Origin: Owenia fusiformis
Lineage: Eukaryota; Annelida; Polychaeta; Sabellida; Oweniidae
Direction: 5' to 3'
Assembly: GCA_903813345.2 (NCBI GenBank)
Contig: CAIIXF020000009.1
Span: 16,581,759 to 16,641,758 of the forward strand
DNA: 60,000 nucleotides
Under the pieces are notes generated by a model. The model was not told where the DNA came from. It saw nothing but the letters and a program-made list of their open reading frames with translations, and made no database searches. The position numbers were made by a program, and so were the translations under genes. Position 1 is the first letter of the stretch; the number at the start of each line of letters is the position of its first letter. Positions 10,876-22,800 of the stretch are shown here, piece after piece.

Positions 10876-13800
10876 CTGAAGAATAAAAAAATGATATATA
10901 GAATATGGACAGTTACAAAGTTTATATGTTATATATTTTGAAAATAATCAAATCTGAAGAAGCTTAGGTTTCATCATGTTAGAATCGTAACAAAAACTTG
11001 ACCTCGATTCTATGATTTATGGCAAATATATGACCTCAAATTTTATTCTGCCCATTGCCAAAGACCTCAATCGCTACAAAACATATAACTACTGTTAACA
11101 ATAACATAGGCTTTTACAACAAAGTACACCTGAAATTATTTATAAAGCTACTCAATAGTTAAAGTATGAAAACTGAAAAATACCATTCAATATGATACAA
11201 AGTATTATCGCGCGCAAACTTTTCTTAAAACATTCAAAATGGCTGACATGACTGAGCTAACAGGTACAAAACCTAATCAGATGAAGAATGAAGTAAGCTG
11301 AACAAGATGTTAAAGTTTCAAAAGCAACTGTGAAGCCGTTTTTCTTAACGTTTGCAGACATGGATTTTAGCATTTGACTTCAAAATGGCCGACAGGAAGT
11401 AGGTATCAAGTTAAATTTTATTCATCCACATCTAGATGCACTCATAAGTTTTTTTCTAGAAACTAATATCACCCTTAAATTCCTCTCTCTCTAATGGTTA
11501 TTTTCCTAAACATCTTGTGTCTTTTTTCTAATGTCTTGTTCCTTACCCTCCACATGTGGGGGGCACAGAATCGGGAGGGGCTCACACAAACCTTTGAATG
11601 TTGCATAATGTTACAGTTTGATCATCATATCAAATTTTTTAATAAACTAAGTTTTATTGACACATTTGATAATATGTCGGATGAAGAAAAATATAACTTT
11701 TTGATGACTTCTGATGATTTTGAAATTGTTAACGAATTGATACATTTTATAAATAAACTTTTTAATCAGCGTCGGGAGCTATTTGAAAAAGGAAAGATTG
11801 TATGATGGTATTTGTGAAACAATGCATGTTGTTTTTTTGACTGTATAATTATATGTAAACGTCTTGTAATTGATTTTGTGAGGAAACCAAGTGTTTGGTT
11901 TGAAACACAATAAAATCTTGAATCTTGAATCTATCAAAATATTTACATGCTTCTCCTTAATCAAACTGAATAATAACAATGACCAAATTGGTCACATTTC
12001 TGTGAATATGTTAGTCTTGTTTCAAGACCCCCACCCCCTACTTCAACATAATAATAATGGGGGGGTTAGGGAAGCAAGACTATGAATATGTGTAAGTTAG
12101 TTGCAAATGGAAATAAACAAATATGCAAGTTATAAAGGCATGTACATGTATTAAAATACAACATAACATAACACATAAGTAACAATACACAGTGTTCTCA
12201 CTAGGCTTTTAGATTCCGGAGATTCTCAGGGGTCTAGTGTCTTTAGATCCTTTTGCTCAAGAGTATGATAGCTTTTCCGGAGTCTAAAGTAATATTTTCA
12301 AAAGTATACTAATAGGATATCTCTGATCTCACATGGGGGAGGAGTAGTCGCTATGCCACGAAAAATCCAGGGTCTAAAAATTTCCTGGTGAGAACACTGA
12401 TACATTATTTATGTATTAACCATTCTATTCTAAAGTTATTTGTAAATATACTGGATAATCCAGGAGCCCCTTGTTAACAAAACCTCAGATAACAACCTTT
12501 AAATATATACATTTCAGAGAAGAATTATAAAAAACATTATTTTCTTTTATAACATTATTGGTAAATGGTAATTAGAGGTAAACTAGAAAAATAGGTAAAA
12601 ATCAGGACTAAAGAAAGATGGTAAGTCACACAACACATGTGGTATTTGGTATTTCCTGTTCTTTTTTTCTTTTTTATTTTCTATTCTTTTGTTTTCTTGA
12701 TATCACATCATTGTAAATGTTGCTCTGGTAAACAAAAATACCCGGAAATACTGAGCAGAGAAAAAATCCCTATCATATTCTAGCTGTACAAAGTATAAAT
12801 GTATATATAAACTAATATGTAAGTGTAAGGTACGATATTGCGATCAGTAGCCTATAAAGTCCATTATGAAGAAAAGTGTATATAAACATCATGTGCAAAT
12901 GTTGTACCTTATCAGTTTGAACACTGGCCTCTGCAAGTGTCACATGACTATTGTTGCCTTTCACTATCAACTGAAATAAATCATAGCATACATGTACATG
13001 CATCTCAGGTGTTGTCTTATTAATTATTATATATTAGACTATATCAGTATATACATTTGTATCTGTTAGTGATATGTCATGTTCTTTAAGACTAAAGTCT
13101 GTTATTTCATAAACTATTTCCGTCGAATTCTTTGTACTATTAGCTTGAAAATAAAAAAATTGAAAATCATGTATAAATATTCTTTGAACTTGGAAAATCT
13201 CAAATAACTTGAACAGAAATTTCAACACTGATTCAAAGTCATTACAAAATAGTGTCACGAATCAGTTTGTCCCAAACAAAAAAAATTATGAAAGACAATT
13301 ATCATGAAATAACATACTTTGTTTCAAATCTCAAGGTGTGCACTTAATAAATCCCAAATCTTGCGTTTATCAAAAGTATTTGTGATAAAATTGCCACAGA
13401 AATAAGGCATCTAGAATGTTATATGGCATTGGCATTTGAAGCAAGTTTGAAAAAGACCTTTTTGACCTTTCTTTGACCTTGAGAAGGTCATTGAAGGTCA
13501 AATCTTAAATCTAAAATTAGATTTGAACTTCTGATAACTTGAAAAAGAAATTTAGTCAATTTGAAACAAGTTGAAAAAAGACCTTTTGACCTTTTTATAT
13601 CTTTTTTTGACCTTGAAAAGGTTATAGAAGGTCAAATATCAAATGTAAAGTCAGATTTCAACTTCTGAAAACTTGTAGATGATTTGGAAAAAATTGAAGT
13701 CACTCTAAACAGTATTTTAATTCAGTGCAATTCAATTTATTATTCAATTCTTATACAGTATAATTTTCATACAGTATAACATTATTGGGGAATGGTAATT

Positions 13801-16800
13801 TGTTAAGTTATTGGAAGTTTTAAGTATTTGTTAGACGCCAACCGCCAAACACCACCCACAACCCGCCGATCGCCAACCACCAACCGCGGCCACAAAAAAA
13901 ACAGAGACCATAACAATATGTCACCACTTTTTGGTGGTAACATAAAAAATGTTGATTTCAAGTTATGTAAAGATGCATGATGGGATCATTTGTTTCATAA
14001 GAAATCAGAAAGCGTTGAATAAGTAAGCTTAATATTGGGACTAAGGTTACTTATTAGTCCAATGCAATAAATCTGATATTCATTAATATTGGTAAAGGAG
14101 TGAATGCAATTCATGCAAACATTGACAATAATAAGTTTACAAACCATTTGTTCATGCATAAGTTCAATCATTCTATCCCGCTGTTCAATCTCTTGCTTGT
14201 ATGCTTCAAGCATTTCACGTAGCTGTGCATTTTCTTCACGGAGAGCATTTTCATGTGGGGAAGTTGGAACAGTTTCTTCTGTTGGAGTACAAGGCTGACC
14301 CTGTAAATATCATACCAAAATAACACAATAAGTTCAAGAGGGATGCAAGAGCTGGTGCAATCAGACTCTCCATCCATGACTTATACAACAGGTAAAAACT
14401 ACAGGAAAATTTGGGAGATAAGTTCCCCAGGGATAAGTTCTAGATTTAGTCATTATTATTACCTCAATGTTTGTCATAGCCTAGGTAGTACCCCTAGGTA
14501 AAAGTTGGCTGTAGAGTTTAAAGGTAACTCAATTGTAAAGTAGTTTCTGTTAATGTCATTCCTTTTCATTCTCCAAATAAAATCTGAAAGTTCATATTTC
14601 ATTCCACATGTTCCATGATAGCGGAATAAAATGTCTGATTCTGCCTTTAAAAAGATATACTTTAAATGCACAAGATATGAACTTATAAATACCAATCAAG
14701 TCATACCTCCTGTAATGCCCTCTTAAGTTTGTAAAGCATAGTTTTACATATGGTGAGTTCATTGAGCATATTCCTGTGTTCCACACCATCGACTATCACA
14801 TAATCATCATCACTACATGACCTCCTATGTTCAGGTCCACAACTCAGACTGTGTCCACTTATCCTCCTATGTCGCCCTGATTCTGAGTCATGCTGGACAC
14901 GAGTTAACTCAGGATTCTTGATGCATTGTGTATCTGGACTGTGTATGTGAGGTTCTTCGGGTGTGAATGTAATGTCAAGTGTTAGGTTGTTTGGTTTGGT
15001 TGGGGAGGATTGTTCATTGGAATGCTTCATCGGAGTTATTACTGGTTCATCTGTTTTTGCTTTTAGTGACTCTAAACTTGGCAGAGGGGATATTGACAGA
15101 AGTGGGTCTGAAAATAATTTTAAAAAAGTGATTGTATAAGCATAGCACATTGTAAGTTGTGTGTGTTTACATCTATAGAGCTGTGAAACTGGATTTGAAA
15201 ACAACAATGACAGCATTCACTACATGTTCACAATAGGATTTGATTTTCAAAATTGAAATGTGAACTAATCCAATCATTTGCATATATGTTATAGTACAGA
15301 TTTAACATAATTGATAGATGTATTTCCCTCTCGTATCACATAAAGGGATTTTACCTGGTGATGCCTCTTCTGTCACAGGTAGACTGGGGTGTGGGGGAGG
15401 TACTGCTGCAGAAGGTTGGGATATTGTAGGCCTAAAAATGAAGTGTACATTGTTATGACTCCTTTTACCCTATTTAGGTACATGTATATGTTATGTACTT
15501 AAAAGATAAACAAAAAGCCATTATATGATCAATGGGGCTCTATCTATGAAAGGAAAATGTAATACCTGCAACAGGTTGTTTATGAATTCAATTTTATGTG
15601 ATTGATATTAGTGCAGTAGAGTTTACTATTACTCTACTTAAAGTTAGCAATTAAATATATTTCATGTTTTATGGGCTGGCACCTATTTAGAATCACTACA
15701 ATATTTCCTTTCAAAACTTGCTTATTTGTAAACTTAAGCTTTAAAACTGCAAGATTTATGTGGGAAAACCAAACAATGAACAAATATTTGCAGGACATGA
15801 ATTTTCTATTATTTTGAATAACATCCAAGATTCCAATTGTTTCCATGAAAAAGCAAAACTTTTTATAATGGATGAATAATGACTAGCAAGGACAAATTAA
15901 AGACCAAAACTAACAACCTACTCCAGGCATATTTATGTTTTCATTTATTTTTAATTCATGTATGATCAGAACTAAACATGTAGCAGATAACATAGAGGTA
16001 CAAATGAAGTCATAAAGTTAATGTTGATCTTGCTATATGCTATGATGCGATTGTCTTAGATCTGTATTCCTGTGAGACTGAATCTTTCAAAATTTTGTCT
16101 GAAGTAGATTTTTCATTCACTGAAGATCATGTGTTTGTAATTAGGAATTTTAAGCCCACATGTTCTTTGATTGATTTAGCTTGAACACATACATGTAGAT
16201 GTAAAACACATACCTATGGGCTTTCCTTTCCTCCGCTATGGCTTTTTCAGCAGTGGAAGGTAGCTTCTTAGTGGCCTGGGTATTAGTGTTCTGTTTGTCT
16301 TTCTCTGATTTTTTGGATGAAAAGGAGAATCTTAATTTTGACATCAATTTTGATGCTCCAGATTGTTGCTGTGTTTGTTTGGGGGATGCACGTGTGAATG
16401 ACTGTTGTTGCTTTTGTTCTTTTTGCTGTTGTTGTTTTTGCTCCTTCAGTTGTTGCTTTTGTTTACCCCGACTACTCTGAGCAGAGACTGTCTTTGCAAC
16501 TGGAATGTGTGGTTTTTGGCTGGAAGCTGTGTCCATTTTTGGCATGACCAAATTCATATTAAAACTGTTCCTTTTATCTGCTAATTCCAAATTATTTTTG
16601 TTATGAATACCACCATTTTGTCTCAATTGAACTCCTTGAGACCCCTGTCTAGCTGGGGCACTAGCTTTACTACTGGGTCCTACAACGGGCCTTCCCACTG
16701 AAGGGCGCTGCTGGGTTGATATATCTGCAGGCTGACTCTGGCTGGATGGGATTGGGGGCTGCAGTGTGGACAGTTTGTTGGTAAAGCCTGGAGCAGGAAG

Positions 16801-19800
16801 GGAAGACTGCCTAGGGAGATGACCTGGAACTCTGCTAGGGGCCTGCAACCTGGAAACAAACAAAAAGCAAACATGAGAGATTGTTATTTTAAGTTGAGAA
16901 CATGCGTGCAACCAGCAATTACTAACTACTTTCCCTCCCTGCAGTCACTATAAACAATGATGTAACTTATAACTAACAAAGTATTAAGAAACAATTATGA
17001 ACCTCTCAATGAATGCAAACAAGTAACTATAAAATGAATCACGATCCAATCTTTGCAGAGGAACACCTTTCTCCACAACTACCTTAACTATTTTAAAAAT
17101 GATTTAGCAGAAAACAGTAAATCATACTTGAGTAATACATTCAATGCAGAGAATGTAAACCAAGGTAGCATCCTTCTGCAAATGATATGTATAAATAAGG
17201 TTAAACCTTTTGTAATGAGGATGCAAATTGTATATCCCTTCAAATGAAATATGTCATGAAAATCATGTAAAATAAATACTATATTCAGTATTCCCTGCAT
17301 ATCTAAATTAAATCATAAAGTAGTTTTCATGATTGTCAAACAATTCAGCGCCATTATCATTTTATTTGTTCATGAATTGTCTCTTATGCGTGATATGTGA
17401 TGGAAGAAAAATTGTTGAGCATGACATTTTATGCAAGTTCATTGTAACATATGTTTTGATAAAAGACTAATATTTTCGAAATTTAAAAAGTTACTCGACT
17501 TTTTTGCAAAAAAACTTCCAAAAAGTAACAGTCGCATGAATTCATATTGTCGTACTTACAAAATGATCCACCGCCTAACTTATGCACCATCGAACTCGGT
17601 AAAATTGTACACGTAACGATTAACTACGGTATATTCCCATAGAAAACTGGGCTTGCTTTTCAACATTTCAAGCGAAAATTCTCAACGGAGCTTTTGTTTT
17701 TCTGACGTAATTTCTTCTAAGAAATCGGTCACGTGATAGGTTCAGTTCATCTTATATCGAAAGCGGTGTCATCTATTTAGAATATTTATTTTCATCTTGT
17801 CCAGTCCTATATACAACCTGCCCTTATCTTTTTCGCTTGTAAAACCGTGTAGTAATGTTGAAATTATGGAATAGATTCTCTGAGAGTGGCGACATGTCTT
17901 CATCTCTACCATCTTGCGTTTGACACCCTCGTTTGGGCGAGTCCAAGTAAACCGCACATCCGGGTGATTAGAAAAGGGACATTTTTTTTTAAAAAATCGA
18001 GCGGCAACAAAGGTACTTCTGGTCAAACTGAGTTTATGACGAAACTTATGAAAGAATCAAGAAAAGGTAAGTGGTATACATTAGGCCGATGCCAAAAATT
18101 AAACGTGGCGCCAATTTGAAACTTCAGAATGCTTTCTGTGATTCAAAATCACAAAAAAGTCGAGTAACTTTTTAGATGTCAAAAATCTTAATAAATTGAA
18201 TGAATTTTTAAGTCCACTTTACTTGACAAAAATTGAAATTTAGGAACCCGCTTGTTCGAAACCTATGCAAACCTTAATATCCTTGTATTTTAGGGTGAAT
18301 ATAATGTAGCCATACTTTGAAGATATCAGAAAATGATTGCAAAAGCCGACATTAGGTGGCCACTTTGAATTTTACAAGGCCTGAATTAGAAAAACAATAT
18401 AATATTTGCAATCTACTATAATAAATTGCTTTTCATTTGAGTATAATAAAGCTATACTTAAGAAAGATCTGAAGTATTATCGAAATTCCTATTTTCCCGA
18501 CCCCCATTTTGAAAGTGGCAGCCATCTTTTTTTGCGGAAAACTATTTACCAATATACATCATTTCACCAAACATTTAAGAAATCCATCCACTAGTATTCA
18601 AGTATTCGGACAGATGGATGGATGGACTGATGGATAGAGGGCTTCACTATATCCCTACCGAACTTCATTCGTTGGGGTAAGGGGAGGCATCAAAAGTTCG
18701 ATGTCGGATCGGAAACTAAATAAATCTAGTTTTGACTCAGACCCCCCCCCCCCCTCCCCCCAAAAACTAAATACCGTGAAAGTTGATCGCTTACTTCCGG
18801 TTTGAGAATTTGAAAAATTATTGCTAAACACGATCTAGTTTTTGTTAATTCCTATCATAATTTGCGGCTTTTAACAACTATTGATAGAATAGAATCCATT
18901 GGAAAGATCTTGACGAAGAAAGCATCAGGTAAAATCTTTATTTAAACCATTCCAAGGCACTGCTGAGTTGAAATTGCCAAAAATTTGAAATGTTGAAATT
19001 TGTCGGATAGCAAACTGAAATGAGTTTGAACCCCCTCCCCCCCTAACTAGATTTATTTAGTTTTCTATCCGACATCGAACTTTTGATGCCTCCCCTAATA
19101 ATAGCTATTATCTAAATAGACTAGACATACAAAATTTTCACATTAAACTTTACCAAGCATTGCCCAAAAAGTAATCTGTCACACCAAAAATAATCCCTAA
19201 TAATTGCAAATCAATCCATCAAGTGATTTGCCTCAAAATGCGCAGTTCAAAACGGCGTCCGAAAGAGCTAGTATCTTAAAATATGTCAGATGATAATTCA
19301 AAATCATTTCATTTTCAATGAAGTGAATAAAGGTATACTTAACATTCTGTCTCTCAATTTTGTCTTTTGCTTTATAAAGTTTATCCTATATACACTGCTA
19401 CCCACCTAGCTACACAGACGTATCGTCAGTGTATCATGGCTGAACTACTTCCGGGATTTGAATTTGGTAAGATATTTTTATTTCTCGATTTACATCTACT
19501 TATAAGTCACGATGTGGATTATAATTTGGCTCGAAGTTAAGGAAGATAGTCTAGTTTGAGAATGTGTCGATGATTTTAGGTTTGGTATGTTAACGAAGAC
19601 ACATTTCACATATTTAGTCCCTCACTTTTGTTACACTGACGATCGGTATCAATATTGCCAGTATTATACTGATATTGGTCGTTCGTCAGTGTAACAAAAG
19701 CGAGGGACTAAATACGTGAATTGTGTCTTCGTTAACATATAAAACCTAAAACCATCAACACATTCTCAAACTAAACTATCTTTCTTAACTTCGAGCCAAA

Positions 19801-22800
19801 TTATTATCCACAACGTGACTTATAAGTAGGTGTAAATCGGGAAATAAAAAAATCTTTCCGAAACCTAGTCCCGGAAGTAGTTCCGCCATGATACACTGAC
19901 GATACGTCTGTGTAACTAGGTGGGTGGCAGTGATATAAGGTTCAGGATATTCAAATTATCCATATCATATATTTGTCTGATGGCTGGAGGTCCAGAAGGC
20001 AGATATATTATATTGGCCAAATTATAACCCCAAATGAACTATAGGATGACCTGTTTATCCTCGTACATACTTTGTTCATTCATTTCTGAATAATTGACAT
20101 TTTCTGGGAGCATCTGAAAAATCAAGGATGATTTTCTAAATTGTAAAATAGTTTTTTCACGAGAGAAGAGCTATAATTAAATACTCATTGTAGTTTGAAA
20201 TTTTATTTTCACCCAAGATTTTTATTTTCAATTCTTTTTCAATTCACCCATTTCCTTGAAGAATTTGAGATCAAGATTTATCAGAAACATAAAACTGAAA
20301 GGTATTATTTATCTCATACTTGGAAGTGTTTCAGGTACATAAAGCAGATTTGTAAAATCTTATATTTTCATCAACGGGCAGATATAGCTAAATACATCCC
20401 AGCCTGATTGGGCAGATATATACTGGGGCCCCAATAAGATATCTATTTCCCTCGGGATATGGCCCATATTCAAAACATCCCACTTTCATGTATGAAGCAT
20501 ATGTCGGATATATTATATGCATGACATTTATTTTTCTACAAAGCATACTTTTTATTTATGATAAACAAGACCCTTTAAGAAAGTTATATCACAACTAAAC
20601 TCCCTCTGTTGCTAGTTCGATATCCCTATTCATCCTTTTACCTATTTCAATACATGTAGTTTGATTTTGCTCTTTTAAAAGTGAGCTTCCTCTATAAATT
20701 ACAACTAGCCTAAGTTTCAGGGTATTCTGTATCTACTATTAGGTTTCAATAAACAATTTAGAGTCAGTCTCTTCAAGAAATCAATGTTGTAAGCTCTAAC
20801 TTCCGCAGAAACTGCTTGTATGCTCTTGCTTCATATTAAACAAGTGAAATCAATCATCTATGATATTTATGGAACATTCAAACATTTCTTATCTGAGATT
20901 CAGTTATTGTGATGTTGTATGAGTCACATTGAATCAATATAGCTTGATTATACAAAATGAATTGACTCTTGACTGTTTGACTGAAATGACCAGTATGGAA
21001 GCTTTGTCTTGAATTATTGAACCATTTCAATTTTAGATAAAATTTATTCATTCTTACCTTAAATGAGAGTCACTTTGACACAAAATGAAAAATTAAATAT
21101 TAGTTTCAAATTTTTAAGAATAAGATATTAGATGTCAAGGAAAGTGTTGAAAAGACTTTAGTAAACCCTTGGCTTAGTTTCCATTTGGCAACATATACTC
21201 TGTTATGAGAAACAATAAAGGTAGGTACATAATTACATGTAACCTGAACCAGGATGTAGATATTTATTGAATTGAACTGCTTTCTATAGTCCCAGACTTT
21301 ACCAACTATGTTGAAAGTTAAATTAGTGATTCTATAAACATTATCAGGGCTCTCACCAGGAAATATTTAGGGTGTGGTGCTAACATCTTCAGAATAACCG
21401 TTCAATCATGATAAATCATATTTATGTTATGTTTTATCCTTTTTACATGCTATTATTATGTATTCAGTCAAGTTTAGACCATGGAAACAGTCATGATTTG
21501 CCAATAGGGTGTGGAGGGAGCTAAATAGAGTGAGGTACTGCGCCACAGTCTAAAAGCCTAAAACATTTTTCTTACCACTCTAAATGCGATAAACTCAAAT
21601 ATAAAATTCACGAAGGAAGAGAAAGTTATACTCAAATACCATTCTTGGACGTTCTTACTATTAAGGATGGGAGAAAACTAATAACAGATATTTACTCGAA
21701 GGAAACAGACACACACCAACACACACCGAAAAGCATCAATGCTAAACAGGACAGAAATATTAAACATTCATCGCAACTCATAATCCACAAAATAGAAGTA
21801 TGTTTCCACGAATAATGGAACACGTCAATAATATATCGCAACATATATCGTCTAACCTTGACATTGAACAATTCAACAAAACGTTAAAAAATGCGGGGAT
21901 AAACAATGTTTATGTTATGAACATTTGCATGCAGAGGGTACATATACCTACAAGGACAAAACCAGAACAACGGCAATGCCAAAGCATAGCGAATCCCATC
22001 AAACAGAAATGGCTGGCATTTTTACAAACGAAATATATAGCAAATATCATAAAACAACACACCAGAAAGGCCACCATTTTGAAAATGGTTGCTCACTAGC
22101 CAAGTTGTCATCAGAAGAAATAATATGCTTTTAAGTAGCCACCTATAAAATTTTGAAAAATCGCACACATGTACTTGTAAAATAACACACATAAAAATGG
22201 TGGCCATTTTTCAAAATGGCCGACTACTCCCCAAAGTTTTATTAGACAATGTGCCATGCTTAGAGTATTCACATATCAAATATGAACAAAATATCGCTCC
22301 ACTACTTTTCGAGTTATAGTAAAAACTAGTAAAAAGTGTAAAAATGACAGCCATTTTTTAAAATGGCCGCCTACTATCCTAAGTGTCATTAGACAGTGTG
22401 CCATGCTTATAGTATTCACATATAAAAAATGAAACATACCAAATATGAACAAAATCGCTGAACTACTTTTCAAGTTATAGTAAAATACATTAAAATGGGG
22501 CCATTTTTCAAAATGGCCACCTTCTTCCAAAAGTGTCATTAGACAGTGTGCCATGCTTTTAGTATTCAATGGGATAATAATTGCCCCTAAAAGAACGGTT
22601 AGTTGCAGTTCCAGTAATCTTTTATATATTCTTATATGTGCCGGATGTGGCGAACTCTACCTTGGTCAAACAGGGGATGTATTGATCCGTGTACACAGAC
22701 AACAGATTAGGGATGAATCTGTACGAATGTTACTTGTGAGTGATCACATCGCAAAGTGTGCATTTAAAGAAAAGACAAAATTCGAAGTATTACCTCTTTT

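Larger units (their letters stand above)
17486..18172. mobile_element. TA-flanked inverted-repeat element with exon-like and promoter-like content
   Basis: Both ends show the same 21-bp inverted terminus, beginning AAAAGTTACTCGAC and continuing CTTTTTTG, inside TA dinucleotides (17484-17485 and 18173-18174). That is the Tc1/mariner/pogo pattern. The 687-bp inside is unusually rich in CpG for this region. It contains TGACGTAA (17703-17710), the palindromic E-box TCACGTGA (17729-17736), and two outward-facing exon-like segments with strong GTAAGT donors (17590-17560 minus, 17886-18066 plus). It resembles the other TA-flanked elements here that carry first-exon fragments. It lies in ccser intron 1. 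Confidence 0.65.

Noticed and set aside
16238-16480. Plus-strand Cys/Phe-rich ORF
   Set aside because: It is antisense to the Gln/Lys-rich tract of ccser exon 2; the Cys runs are complements of the Gln codons and their neighbours.
17560-17590. Alternative first coding exon of ccser
   Set aside because: Its exit phase (1) does not fit exon 2 (needs 2); it also lies inside a transposon-like unit.
20763-20860. Continuation exon for the UPF0193-like segment
   Set aside because: An acceptor-like site exists, but the translated residues do not match the expected continuation in any frame.
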